A stretch of DNA of 64,000 nucleotides from Arthrobacter sp. AL12 (GCF_029960645.1 NZ_JASBQY010000003.1:265115-329114), one strand, 5' to 3'. Counted from the first letter of the stretch, positions 1 through 8,774 are shown. Notes: generated from the sequence alone by a model not told the origin. Program-made: numbers and translations.

Positions 1-1186
1 GATGATCGAGACCAACCTCCTGCGCCCGCAGCACATCGCCGAGATGCGCCTCTACGGGATCGTCGGGTACCTCATGGAGTTCCGCTCCCGGCTGCGGGAC
101 GCGGACGAGCGGCGGCGGCTGGATTTCCAGAAACGCTATATCCCCAAACAGCTCGCCGCCGACGCCCTGCAGTACGGCGCCGAGGTCGTGTCGCTGATCT
201 GGGTGGTCGGGCAGATCATCGCCCGGGCGCAGCCCGTCGGGCAGTTCCTCTACGTCCAGCAGATCGTCAGTCGGGCCCTGTCCACGGCCAACAGCCTCGT
301 CTCCTCCCTCAGCTCCATCGACGAGGACCTCGCGAACCTCAAGGACTACGAGCTCTTTATGGCGCTGCCGGTCCCCTCCGGCCAGGCGCCGCCGCTGCTG
401 CAGGCGCCCACCACCGTGGAACTGCGGGACATCCGCTTCACCTACACGGGCAGCGACCTGGAGGTCATCAGGGGGATTTCGCTGACCATCCGCGAAGGCC
501 AGCACATCGCCATCGTGGGGGAGAACGGTGCCGGCAAGTCCACTCTCATCCGCGTCCTGGCCGGGCTCTACCGCCCGGACTTCGGGCAGGTGCTGCTCGA
601 CGGCGTTGATCTCGCCGCCGTCGACGTCAAGTCCTGGCACCGCCATCTGGCGGTGCTCAGCCAGGAGTTCCTGAAGTACGAATTCGCGACCGCGGCGGAG
701 AACATTTTCTTCGGCGACGTCGATTCACCGCGCGACGACGGGCGGATCCGCCGCGCCGCGGCCGACGCCGAAGCGCTCGAATTCATCAACAAGCTGCCGA
801 ACGGCCTGGACAACCACGTCAGCAACTGGATGGAGGATCCGCGCGGACGGAAGGGCAGTGGGCTGTCCGGCGGGCAGTGGCAGCGACTGGCGATGGCCCG
901 GAACTTCTACCGCAATGCCCCGTTCATGGTCATGGACGAGCCGACCTCGGCCATCGACGCACTCGCCGAGCACCGGATCTTCACCCGGCTTTTCGCGGAC
1001 CGCAGCAGCACGATCATCGCCATCAGCCACCGCCTCGCCACGATCGAGAAGGCGGACATCGTCTACATGCTGGAGGACGGCCGGATTGTGGAGCAGGGCA
1101 CGCACAAGGAGCTGGTGGCCCTGCGCGGCCGCTACTTCCGGATGTTCGAGTCCCAGCTCAGCGTGGATGAGGCCGAAGGCATCTGA
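1..1186 (+). CDS. ABC transporter, permease-ATPase fusion (5' truncated by window edge)
   Basis: This is the C-terminal part of an exporter-type ABC protein; the reading frame is already open at the window edge, so the true start lies upstream. Visible residues 1-125 end the transmembrane domain (hydrophobic helix near residues 57-73). Residues 137-380 are the nucleotide-binding domain, with Walker A GENGAGKS at 173-180, signature LSGGQWQR, Walker B FMVMDEPTSAID and an H-loop ISHRLAT. It belongs to the half-transporter class with fused membrane and ATPase domains, which work as dimers. The substrate cannot be told from the sequence. It converges on the protease gene across the terminator at 1348-1386. 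Confidence 0.85.
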   Translation, partial: MIETNLLRPQHIAEMRLYGIVGYLMEFRSRLRDADERRRLDFQKRYIPKQLAADALQYGAEVVSLIWVVGQIIARAQPVGQFLYVQQIVSRALSTANSLVSSLSSIDEDLANLKDYELFMALPVPSGQAPPLLQAPTTVELRDIRFTYTGSDLEVIRGISLTIREGQHIAIVGENGAGKSTLIRVLAGLYRPDFGQVLLDGVDLAAVDVKSWHRHLAVLSQEFLKYEFATAAENIFFGDVDSPRDDGRIRRAAADAEALEFINKLPNGLDNHVSNWMEDPRGRKGSGLSGGQWQRLAMARNFYRNAPFMVMDEPTSAIDALAEHRIFTRLFADRSSTIIAISHRLATIEKADIVYMLEDGRIVEQGTHKELVALRGRYFRMFESQLSVDEAEGI

Positions 1187-1347
1187 GGGGAGGGCCGGGG
1201 CAGGGAGCCTGCGGAGGCCCTGCCCGCCCGGCCTGTCCGGACTGACTGCCCTGCAGACCTGCCGGAGCTGCGGTCCCCGCGGGACATGCCCCCCGTGAGC
1301 CTGGTCCACTGGACATAACGCCGCTATGCCCACTCCCGGGCACAAAG

Positions 1348-1386
1348 AATGGGCATGTCCTCCCCGGCGGGGAGGACATGCCCATT
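1348..1386. terminator. Bidirectional intrinsic terminator
   Basis: Perfect 18-bp inverted repeat (1348-1365 and 1369-1386) with a three-base loop, followed by a T run on the plus strand and preceded by an A-rich stretch that serves the minus strand. It lies between two convergent genes, so it can end both transcripts. Confidence 0.9.
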
Positions 1387-1403
1387 TTTGATGCCCGGCG
1401 TTG

Positions 1404-3302
1404 CTACGAGGCCGTCACCGATGTGTCGTCCACGAAGAAGTAAGTCTTGAGCGAGGAGTCCTCCACGCCCAGAAAGCGCAGGGTGACAGTCTTGCCCTTG
1501 AACGCGGACAGATCCAAAGTTTTCAGCACATACCCGGTCGATTTGTTGAGGTTGGAGTAGGTGGCAAGCGTCGTCGTGACGCCACCGCTGATGGCCTGGA
1601 CCTTCAGGGTGTCGTAGGCGGTCGCGGCTGTCTCGTCGGTCAGCGTCTTCAGGTAGAAGGACAGGCTGGAACCCGTGACGGAGGAAGGGATGGAGAATAT
1701 CTGGTCGAGCTTGTACGACGTCGCCTGGCCCCAGCCGTTCAGGCCAGCGAAACCGCTGCCCGTGCGCGCGTTGGTTCCGGTCTCAAAGGTGTCCGCGTGG
1801 TCGGCGGTCCAGGATGCCGAGCCGCTCTCGAAGCCCGGGTTCAGCAGCAGATTGCCCGACGGCGGCGGGGTTGTTCCGCCAAGCAGCCCCATCGTGGCGG
1901 TGGCATCGGAGAGTCCGGCGCCGCACCCCTTGGTGCAGCCGCCCGGCATCGTCCGGGTGCCCTGCCGCAGCGTGGACTCCACCTGGGCCGGGCTTAGTGC
2001 GGGGGACTTGGACTTCATCAGGGCCACGAGGCCGGCGACGTGCGGAGCCGCCATCGAGGTGCCCTGGTAGTTGGCGTAGCCGGCCCCGCCCGGCGTCGAA
2101 GTTCCGGTGTTGATCGTGGAGAGGATGCCGCCGCTGCTGACGCTGGTGTCGCCGCCCGGGGCGGTGAGGTCCACGGTGGCGCCGTAATTGGAGTAGTAGG
2201 ACAGGCTGCCGCTGGGGTTGCTAGCGGCGACGGTCACCACGGAGGTGCAGTTGGCCGGGCGGAAGCCGGCAGCGTCCTGATTGCTGTTGCCGGCAGCCAC
2301 CACCACCGTGGAGCCCCGCGACACCGCGGAGTTGATCGCGGCCTGGTAGGTGGTGCCGCAGGTGCCGGAACCGCCCAGGCTCATGTTGATGACGTTGGCC
2401 GGGTTGGCGTTGGCGGGGATCCCCGAGACGGTGCCGCCGGAGGCCCAGATGATGGCGTCCGCGATGTCGGAGAGGGAACCGCCGCACTTGGCCAGAACGC
2501 GGACCGGAAGGACCTTCGCGTTCGGGGCGACCCCGGCCACCCCCGTGGAGTTGCCCGTTACGGCGGCAACGGTGCCGGAGACGTGCGTGCCGTGCCAGGA
2601 AGAGTTGGCGGCTGCGGTCTGGCCGCATTCCCCGCCGGCGTACCAGTCGCCCTGGTCCTGGGCATTGGAGTCCCGGCCGTTGCCGTCGCGCGCCGCGGTG
2701 GCATCGGAGACGAAGTCGTAGCCCGGCAGCACGTTGGCGTCCAGGTCCGGGTGCGCAGTAATGCCGGTGTCTATCACGGCGACGGTGGCCCCTGACCCGG
2801 TGGAGACATCCCAGGCGCCGGGGATGCGCATGCCGTTGGCCCCGGTGAAGTCCCACTGCTCCCCGTAGCGGGTGTCGTTCGGCGACAGGACGGCCGTCAT
2901 GCGGGCATCTGGTTCCACGGCGTTGACCGCTCCGGAAGCGACGATTGCGTCCATGAAGTCCCGGGCGGCCTGATCGGAAAGCGCCTTGTCCGAGGCGATC
3001 AGGGTTCCGCCGGTGGCCAGGGCACGCAGTTCCCGCACACTCACCCCCTGCTGCCTGGCCGCGGCGCCCCACGCGTTCGCGCGTCCGTTGGGCGTGGCGT
3101 TGCCCGGCGTGTTCTTGAAGCTGACGATGAACTGCGTGTAGGATTCGCCGGCGTTGACGTCCGGAGCCGGAACATTCTCCGAGGCCACCGGCCCGGTGCC
3201 GGGGGTGGCGAGCGCCGGGGGGACGGCGAGGGTCATGGTGCCGACGACGGCGGCCAGCGACAGGGCCAGGACGCGGTACGTCCTGAGTGATGCACTTCCC
3301 AT
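1404..3302 (-). CDS. Secreted S8 family serine peptidase (subtilisin-like)
   Basis: A 632-residue secreted endopeptidase. The start at 3302 is chosen because it gives a signal peptide (residues 1-32, hydrophobic core LALSLAAVVGTMTLAV, then an AxA-like site). An inhibitor_I9-type propeptide follows to about residue 140. The S8 catalytic triad is Asp178 (VAVIDTGI), His237 (HGTHVSG) and Ser416 (GTSMAAPHVAG), with oxyanion Asn339 (AAGN). After a short TTPPPSG linker, residues of about 483-632 form a C-terminal beta-sandwich domain of the kind attached to many secreted hydrolases (NPGFESG start). Family knowledge says the propeptide is removed on secretion. Substrate is unknown; extracellular protein scavenging is likely. 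Confidence 0.93.
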   Translation of the reverse strand: MGSASLRTYRVLALSLAAVVGTMTLAVPPALATPGTGPVASENVPAPDVNAGESYTQFIVSFKNTPGNATPNGRANAWGAAARQQGVSVRELRALATGGTLIASDKALSDQAARDFMDAIVASGAVNAVEPDARMTAVLSPNDTRYGEQWDFTGANGMRIPGAWDVSTGSGATVAVIDTGITAHPDLDANVLPGYDFVSDATAARDGNGRDSNAQDQGDWYAGGECGQTAAANSSWHGTHVSGTVAAVTGNSTGVAGVAPNAKVLPVRVLAKCGGSLSDIADAIIWASGGTVSGIPANANPANVINMSLGGSGTCGTTYQAAINSAVSRGSTVVVAAGNSNQDAAGFRPANCTSVVTVAASNPSGSLSYYSNYGATVDLTAPGGDTSVSSGGILSTINTGTSTPGGAGYANYQGTSMAAPHVAGLVALMKSKSPALSPAQVESTLRQGTRTMPGGCTKGCGAGLSDATATMGLLGGTTPPPSGNLLLNPGFESGSASWTADHADTFETGTNARTGSGFAGLNGWGQATSYKLDQIFSIPSSVTGSSLSFYLKTLTDETAATAYDTLKVQAISGGVTTTLATYSNLNKSTGYVLKTLDLSAFKGKTVTLRFLGVEDSSLKTYFFVDDTSVTAS

Positions 3303-3409
3303 GGGTTCTGCTTTCTGTAACCGGGCATTGCGGAATGACCGGAACTGGAGGTGGAAGCCGCTGGATGAAATGCGGCCGGACGAAAGCAAACGTAAAGGCA
3401 TTTTCACGA

Positions 3410-3437
3410 TTTGTAAACCATTGACAAAGTCTGTCAA
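3410..3437 (-). promoter_or_regulatory. Promoter of the S8 peptidase with a palindrome over the -35
   Basis: On the minus strand TTGACA (complement of 3432-3437) is followed after 16 bases by TACAAA (complement of 3410-3415), a good sigma-A type promoter. The -35 is one arm of the perfect palindrome TTGACA-aagtc-TGTCAA at 3421-3437, so a dimeric regulator bound there would block or control it. Confidence 0.6.
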
Positions 3438-3563
3438 GTTAGTGTTGACTATCAATTAATTGGTGGGCGGCGGAGAGTCTTCCCGCAATGCGGGCAGCGG
3501 CCGCCGCCGCGCCCTCCGCGGCCCGGTGGCGCGGCCCAATGCCGGGTCAAGGGCAGGGTCAAG

Positions 3564-3569
3564 TAAAGT
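3564..3569 (+). promoter_or_regulatory. -10 element, leaderless guaB3
   Basis: TAAAGT ends six bases before the GTG at 3576; no ribosome-binding site is present. Confidence 0.55.
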
Positions 3570-3575
3570 GGGCAC

Positions 3576-4712
3576 GTGACTTACGAGATTGAGATTGGCC
3601 GTGGCAAACGTGGGCGTCGTGCCTACTCCCTGGATGACATTGCGATCGTCCCCAACCGACGGACGCGTGACCCCAAGGAAGTGTCCGTAGCCTGGCAGAT
3701 CGACGCCTACAAGTTCGACATGCCGGTCATCGCCGCTCCCATGGATTCGGCCATGTCCCCGGAAACCGTCATCGCTCTGGGCCGGCTCGGCGGACTCGGC
3801 GTCCTCGACCTCGAGGGCCTCTGGACCCGATATGAGGACCCGCAGGCCGTGCTGGACCAGATCGGCGCGCTCGAGGACGAAACCAACAGCCCCGCCGTCA
3901 CCCGGCGCATGCAGGAGCTCTACCAAGCCCCGATCCAGCCGGAGCTGATCACCACCCGGCTCGCGGAGATCCGCGCCGCCGGCGTCACGGTTGCCGGGTC
4001 CCTCACCCCGCAGCGGACCCAGGAACACTACAAGACCGTGGTGGCCGCCGGCGTCGACATCTTCGTGATCCGCGGCACCACCGTCTCGGCCGAGCATGTC
4101 TCCAAGGCCCACGAACCGCTGAACCTGAAGCAGTTCATCTACGAACTCGACGTTCCGGTCATCGTCGGCGGGGCCGCCGGGTACACCCCGGCGCTGCACC
4201 TCATGCGCACCGGAGCCGCCGGCGTGCTGGTCGGCTTCGGCGGAGGCGCCACGAGCACCACTCGCCGCGCCCTCGGCATCCACTCGCCCATGGCCTCCGC
4301 CATCTCGGACGTCGCCGCTGCCCGCCGCGACTACATGGATGAGTCCGGCGGCCGCTACGTCCACGTGATCGCCGACGGCGGCATGGGATCCTCCGGCGAC
4401 ATCGTCAAGGCGATCGCCATGGGCGCCGACGCCGTAATGCTCGGCAGCGCCCTGGCCCGCGCCGAGGAAGCCCCGGGCAAGGGCTGGCACTGGGGCCAGG
4501 AAGCGCACCACCTGGAACTTCCCCGCGGTGACAGAGTCAACGTCGGCACCGTCGGGCCGCTCGAGGAGGTCCTCTTCGGACCGGGCCACCACACCAACGG
4601 AACGTCCAACCTGATCGGTGCGCTGCGCCGTTCGATGGCGACCACCGGCTACTCGGACCTGAAGGAATTCCAGCGCGTCGACGTCGTCGTCTCGCCCTAC
4701 GCCGGCAACTGA
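3576..4712 (+). CDS. guaB3: GuaB3 family IMP dehydrogenase/GMP reductase-related protein
   Basis: A 378-residue TIM-barrel protein of the IMPDH/GMPR superfamily without CBS domains, as in the actinobacterial GuaB3 group. Recognisable parts are the N-terminal VPNRRTRDP segment, the barrel motif ADGGMGSSGDIVKAIAMGAD, and a YMDESGGRYVHVIADGG stretch. The flexible active-site loop, which in IMPDH carries the catalytic Cys in a GSxCxTR context, reads GFGGGATSTTRR here (residues 220-231) and contains no Cys. The exact reaction is therefore unclear; a role in guanine nucleotide balance is inferred from the family. GTG start without a Shine-Dalgarno sequence. glpD follows 74 bases downstream with its own ribosome-binding site. 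Confidence 0.88.
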   Translation: MTYEIEIGRGKRGRRAYSLDDIAIVPNRRTRDPKEVSVAWQIDAYKFDMPVIAAPMDSAMSPETVIALGRLGGLGVLDLEGLWTRYEDPQAVLDQIGALEDETNSPAVTRRMQELYQAPIQPELITTRLAEIRAAGVTVAGSLTPQRTQEHYKTVVAAGVDIFVIRGTTVSAEHVSKAHEPLNLKQFIYELDVPVIVGGAAGYTPALHLMRTGAAGVLVGFGGGATSTTRRALGIHSPMASAISDVAAARRDYMDESGGRYVHVIADGGMGSSGDIVKAIAMGADAVMLGSALARAEEAPGKGWHWGQEAHHLELPRGDRVNVGTVGPLEEVLFGPGHHTNGTSNLIGALRRSMATTGYSDLKEFQRVDVVVSPYAGN

Positions 4713-4786
4713 CAGCCCCCTGCCCATCCGGGGAAGTTGGAAGTAGTGTGGTGCACTACGAGCGTTGAGACAGATGGAGGCGTGAA

Positions 4787-6538
4787 ATGAACAGTTTTCC
4801 CGGCGGTTCTCCCAAGGCCGGCGGTGCCCTTGGGCCTGCGGAACGCGAAGCTTCACTCGCGGTACTCAGGGGCACCACCGAACCGGGGAAGGAACTCGAC
4901 ATCTTGATTGTCGGCGGCGGCATCGTCGGCACCGGCGCGGCGCTGGACGCCATTACGCGCGGCCTGAGCGTCGGCATCGTCGAGGCCAACGACTGGGCCG
5001 CCGGTACCTCTTCCCGCTCTTCAAAGCTGATCCACGGCGGCCTCCGCTACCTGGAGATGCTCGATTTTGCCCTCGTCAAAGAGGCGCTGCACGAACGCGG
5101 CCTGATTCTCTCCGCTCTTGCCCCGCACCTCGCCCGGCCTGTTCCCTTCCTGTACCCGCTGACCAAGCCGTTCTTTGAACGGCCCTACGTCGGCGCCGGC
5201 ATCGCGTTGTACGACGCCATGTCCATCTCCACCGGCCAGCGCCGCGGCGTTCCGTTCCACAAGCATCTGAGCCGCCGGGGGACCCTGCGGGCGGCGCCGA
5301 GCCTCAAGGACGATGCGTTCGTCGGCTCCATCCGGTATTACGACGGCCAGGTCGACGACGCCAAATACTGCGCCAACCTGGTCCGCACCGCGGCCTACTA
5401 CGGTGCCCACGCGGTGAACCAGATGTCCGTGGTGTCCTTCCTCCGCGAAGGCGAACGGGTGGTCGGCGCGAAGGTGGTCAACCACGAGGACGGGTCCTCG
5501 TTCAAGATCAAGGCCAAGCAGGTTATCAATGCCACGGGTGTCTGGACCGACGAGACCCAGGCCATGGTTACCGACCGCGGCCAGTTGAAGGTCCGGGCCT
5601 CCAAGGGCATCCACCTGGTGGTCCCACGGGACCGCTTCCAATCGACCGTGGGGCTGATCCTGCGGACCGAGAAATCCGTCCTGTTCGTCATCCCCTGGGG
5701 CCGGCACTGGATCATCGGCACGACCGACACCGACTGGCAACTCGACAAAGCCCACCCGGCCGCGTCCAGCAAGGACATCGACTACATCCTCGAGCATGTG
5801 AACCGGGTTCTGAAACGCCCGCTCACCCGCGAGGACGTCGAGGGGGTCTACGCCGGGCTCCGCCCGCTGCTGGCCGGCGAAAACGACTCCACCGCCAAAC
5901 TGTCCCGCGAACACGTCGTCGCCCACCCGGTGCCCGGGCTCGTCGTCGTGGCCGGCGGCAAATGGACCACCTACCGGGTCATGGCCAAAGACGCCGTCGA
6001 CGAGGCGACCCGCAGCATGGACGAACGCGTCCCGCCCAGCTGCACGGAATCCATCCCGCTGCTGGGCGCCACCGGATTCAAGGCCGCATGGAACAAGCGG
6101 AACCGGATGGCGGAGGAAACCGGCGTCCACGTGGCGCGGATCGAGCACCTGCTCAACCGCTACGGTTCGATGGCCCGGGAGGTGCTGGCGCTCATCACCG
6201 AGAACCCGGAACTGGGTGAACCGCTGCCCGGTGCGGACGACTACCTCGCCGCTGAGGCCGTGTACGCGGCCACCCATGAGGGCGCCCGGCATGTGCAGGA
6301 CGTGCTGACCCGCCGGACCCGGATTTCCATCGAGGCCTGGGACCGCGGTGTGTCCGCCGCACCGGTAGTCGCTAAACTGATGGGAGATGTCCTCGGCTGG
6401 AGCGATGCGCAGCGCGAGGGCGAAATCAAGCACTACCTGGCCAGGGTCGACGCCGAACGGCTCAGCCAGGAACAGCCGGACGACGAATCCGCTGACGCAG
6501 CACGCCTGGGCGTCGAGGACATCGTTCCGCTGCGTTAA
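4787..6538 (+). CDS. glpD: Glycerol-3-phosphate dehydrogenase, FAD-dependent
   Basis: A 583-residue FAD enzyme that oxidises sn-glycerol 3-phosphate to dihydroxyacetone phosphate at the membrane, feeding electrons to quinones. The FAD-binding motif IVGGGIVGTG lies at residues 41-50. Family motifs are SSRSSKLIHGGLRYLE, IGTTDTDW and GGKWTTYR. The C-terminal helical domain (from about residue 400) is the usual DAO_C extension. Length matches the GlpD family. GGAGG at 4776-4780 sets the ATG at 4787. The orphan EIIA gene follows after a hairpin. Confidence 0.95.
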   Translation: MNSFPGGSPKAGGALGPAEREASLAVLRGTTEPGKELDILIVGGGIVGTGAALDAITRGLSVGIVEANDWAAGTSSRSSKLIHGGLRYLEMLDFALVKEALHERGLILSALAPHLARPVPFLYPLTKPFFERPYVGAGIALYDAMSISTGQRRGVPFHKHLSRRGTLRAAPSLKDDAFVGSIRYYDGQVDDAKYCANLVRTAAYYGAHAVNQMSVVSFLREGERVVGAKVVNHEDGSSFKIKAKQVINATGVWTDETQAMVTDRGQLKVRASKGIHLVVPRDRFQSTVGLILRTEKSVLFVIPWGRHWIIGTTDTDWQLDKAHPAASSKDIDYILEHVNRVLKRPLTREDVEGVYAGLRPLLAGENDSTAKLSREHVVAHPVPGLVVVAGGKWTTYRVMAKDAVDEATRSMDERVPPSCTESIPLLGATGFKAAWNKRNRMAEETGVHVARIEHLLNRYGSMAREVLALITENPELGEPLPGADDYLAAEAVYAATHEGARHVQDVLTRRTRISIEAWDRGVSAAPVVAKLMGDVLGWSDAQREGEIKHYLARVDAERLSQEQPDDESADAARLGVEDIVPLR

Positions 6539-6550
6539 CCGGCAGCGTCC

Positions 6551-6579
6551 GCCGGCAGCCTCGATCCGAGGCTGCCGGC
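6551..6579 (+). terminator. Hairpin after glpD
   Basis: Perfect 13-bp stem (6551-6563 with 6567-6579) and a three-base loop, 12 bases after the glpD stop. There is no T run, so it may be a partial terminator or an mRNA-stabilising hairpin between glpD and the EIIA gene. Confidence 0.6.
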
Positions 6580-6608
6580 GCCTTGACGCCACTTTGAAGG
6601 GATACCTC

Positions 6609-7097
6609 TTGGCGGAACCACTGGACCGGTATGACGCCGAGCTCACCACCCCGGAAATGGTGATCCTCGAGATGGACGCCATCGACAAGCTAGACGCCAC
6701 GGCCCAGCTGGCGGAGCGGATGCACGCCGCCGGACGCATTTCAGACCTTCCGGGCTTCCTCAGGCACGTCAACGCCCGGGAACACCAGCTGGCCACCGGC
6801 CTTCCCGGCGGCATCGGCCTGCCCCACGCCCGCAGCGAGTTCGTCTCCCGGACCACCATCGCGGTCGGTATCACCAAATACGGCAGGGCGCTCGACTTCG
6901 GAGCAGCCGACGGGCCGGCGACGGTGGTCCTCCTGATCGCGACCCCGGCCAGCTCCTTCTCCGAGCACCTCGAGGTGCTGGCCACGCTGGCGAGGTCCTT
7001 GTCGAAGGAGTCGTTCCGCGAATCGCTCCGCCGGGCCTACGACCCCGAAGTGATCGCGGAACTCATCAACTCCAGCCTCGTCTTCTTCGATCACTGA
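6609..7097 (+). CDS. PTS IIA protein, fructose/nitrogen (PtsN) type
   Basis: A 162-residue EIIA domain of the mannitol/fructose family. The phosphorylation site is His73 in GIGLPHARSE. The start is a TTG with GAAGGGA at 6596-6602, seven bases upstream; no ATG or GTG fits the domain boundary. Stand-alone, with no EIIB or EIIC gene near, so either it partners with a permease encoded elsewhere or it acts as a phosphorylation-state regulator. Its place 70 bases after glpD suggests a link to glycerol or three-carbon metabolism; that is inference. Confidence 0.85.
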   Translation: MAEPLDRYDAELTTPEMVILEMDAIDKLDATAQLAERMHAAGRISDLPGFLRHVNAREHQLATGLPGGIGLPHARSEFVSRTTIAVGITKYGRALDFGAADGPATVVLLIATPASSFSEHLEVLATLARSLSKESFRESLRRAYDPEVIAELINSSLVFFDH

Positions 7098-7101
7098 GAT
7101 T

Positions 7102-7224
7102 GGGGCAGGCCCTTTCGTGTCGACTCCGTCGCCACGTAGGGACCCTGCTGCCCCACTCTGGGGGCAGGCCCTTTGTGTCGACTCCGTCGCCACGTAGGGA
7201 CCCTGCTGCCCCACTCTGGGGGCA
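7102..7224. repeat. Two tandem copies of a 59-bp intergenic repeat with hairpin potential
   Basis: Copy one is 7102-7160 and copy two 7161-7218; they differ by a single missing C, and the first bases of a third copy follow (GGGGGCA to 7224). Each unit starts GGGGCAGG and ends CTGCCCC, so each can fold into a stem enclosing a GTCGAC core. It fills the gap between the EIIA gene and the SURF1 gene and may also end transcription. Confidence 0.85.
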
Positions 7225-7263
7225 TTCTTCCACCACGTTTCGTTGTTCTACACACTGACGAAG

Positions 7264-7269
7264 TACGGT
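7264..7269 (+). promoter_or_regulatory. -10 element, leaderless SURF1 gene
   Basis: TACGGT ends six bases before the GTG at 7276. Confidence 0.5.
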
Positions 7270-7275
7270 TAAGGG

Positions 7276-8169
7276 GTGCTGAAAACTGCCCTCAAACCCC
7301 GCTGGATCGCTGGGCTGGTGTTCGCGATCGTCGTATCAGGGGTGTTTGTGCTGCTCAGCCAGTGGCAGTTCGGACGCTCGACCACGCCTGAGGTGACGGT
7401 CTCCGCCACGACCGAGGAACCAAAGCCCCTCACCACGGTGCTCCAGCCCGGGGATTTCTTTCCCGGGTCGGTCGCTGACCAGGTCGTCACCGCCACCGGC
7501 AGCTACGACCCGCAGAAGCAGGTCCTCGTCCCTGGCCGGCTAAACGACGGCGCCACGGGCTACTGGATCGTTTCGGCCCTGGCCGTGGATGGCGCCCCCG
7601 CCCTGACCGGAGCAGGGGCTTCGCCGCAGACGTGGATCCCGGTGGCCCGCGGCTGGGTTGCCGACCCCGCGGACGTACCCGCGCCGCCGGCGGGCACCAT
7701 TGAACTCAGCGGACGGCTGCTGCCCTCCGAAGCCCCGCTCACCGGGACCGACGCCGGCCCCGGCCGGGCCAGCGCCGTCTCCGTCGCGGAGCTCATCAAC
7801 ATCTGGGAAGTCAGCAGCTACCCCGGCTTCGTTGCCGCGAGCTCCGAGGCCGCCGGCGGCAGCGACGTCAGCGCCGCCGCCTCCAGCGGCGAGGTCCGGC
7901 CGCTAAACATCGGACCGCAGCCGCCGGCCGAAAAGGTCAACTGGCTGAACCTGTTCTACGCCGCGGAGTGGGTTGTGTTCGCCGGCTTCGCGCTGTTCAT
8001 CTGGTGGCGCCTGGTGAAGGATGACTACCGCCGCGGACTCGAGGACGCCCTCGACGAGGAGCACGAAGCCGCGGCACGGGACCTCCCCGAACGGGACCAT
8101 GCTGAACGGGACCCCAGCCAACCGGACCGCCCCGCACCGCACCCCACCGACACGAAAGTGCAATCATGA
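7276..8169 (+). CDS. SURF1 family cytochrome oxidase biogenesis protein
   Basis: A 297-residue membrane protein. A first helix (residues 9-28, WIAGLVFAIVVSGVFVLL) is followed by the SURF1-type SQWQFGRS motif, an external domain with a GYWIVSALAV strand, and a second helix near residues 220-240 (LFYAAEWVVFAGFALFIWWR). The C-terminal tail is rich in Glu, Asp and Pro. SURF1 proteins help assemble haem a3 into aa3-type oxidase. It overlaps the next gene by four bases (ATGA), so the two are translationally coupled. GTG start with only a -10 hexamer upstream. Confidence 0.85.
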   Translation: MLKTALKPRWIAGLVFAIVVSGVFVLLSQWQFGRSTTPEVTVSATTEEPKPLTTVLQPGDFFPGSVADQVVTATGSYDPQKQVLVPGRLNDGATGYWIVSALAVDGAPALTGAGASPQTWIPVARGWVADPADVPAPPAGTIELSGRLLPSEAPLTGTDAGPGRASAVSVAELINIWEVSSYPGFVAASSEAAGGSDVSAAASSGEVRPLNIGPQPPAEKVNWLNLFYAAEWVVFAGFALFIWWRLVKDDYRRGLEDALDEEHEAAARDLPERDHAERDPSQPDRPAPHPTDTKVQS

Positions 8170-8678
8170 TCGAGCCCCAGCCCGCCGTCCAGCCGCAGCA
8201 GTCCAGCGCCACGGGAAACGGACGCGGCAAGAAGCGCCGCTTTGGCGGCACCGAGGCCCAGATCCGTTCGGCGTTGAAGTTCTACAAGGTGCTCGCCTAC
8301 ATGACCGGAGCCATGCTGCTCCTGCTCTGCGCCGAGCTGATCGCCCGGTACGCCTTTGGCCAGTACCTTTTCGTGGGCGGCACCAACGCAGTCACCGGTG
8401 AGCCCTTCGGCTTCGGCTTTGCCGACGCCGAGCCCCCCGGCGTCGTCGGCGGGGTGAATCTCTCCGTCGCGGTCCTGATCGTGCACGGCTGGATGTACGT
8501 CGTGTACCTCATGTCCAACTTCCGCCTATGGTCGCTAATGCGCTGGCCGTTCACGAAGATGATCGTCCTGGCGCTCGGCGGCGTCGTGCCGTTTCTGTCC
8601 TTCATCGTGGAGAAGAGGGTCCACGCCGAGGTGGAGGCCGAGCTGGCCGCCAACCCGCAGGCTCCGCAGCGCTACTGA
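8166..8678 (+). CDS. DUF3817 membrane protein
   Basis: A 170-residue protein with a basic Gly/Lys-rich N-terminus and three helices: residues 44-62 (YMTGAMLLLLCAELIARYA), about 96-118 (VNLSVAVLIVHGWMYVVYLM) and about 132-152. The sequence from FYKVLAYMTG to PFLSFIVEKRV is the DUF3817 domain, common in actinobacteria and often next to respiratory genes. Function unknown. Coupled to the SURF1 gene by an ATGA overlap, which suggests a shared role in the cell envelope or oxidase assembly. Confidence 0.85.
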   Translation: MIEPQPAVQPQQSSATGNGRGKKRRFGGTEAQIRSALKFYKVLAYMTGAMLLLLCAELIARYAFGQYLFVGGTNAVTGEPFGFGFADAEPPGVVGGVNLSVAVLIVHGWMYVVYLMSNFRLWSLMRWPFTKMIVLALGGVVPFLSFIVEKRVHAEVEAELAANPQAPQRY

Positions 8679-8774
8679 GCGCACGGCATCGGGTCCCGTG
8701 TGAGTTCGCTTACCCGGCGGCCGTTCCGGGGCCCGCGGAGGCTTCTCAATGTGCGGGCGGACGGCGCCGCAAAG

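Noticed and set aside
5021..6985. Long open frame on the minus strand opposite glpD (654 codons)
   Set aside because: It mirrors glpD codon structure, has no domain, signal or ribosome site, and the plus-strand protein is certain. This is a typical shadow frame of high-GC DNA.
7102..7224. Two repeats as a CRISPR remnant
   Set aside because: The units are directly adjacent without spacers and there are no cas genes.
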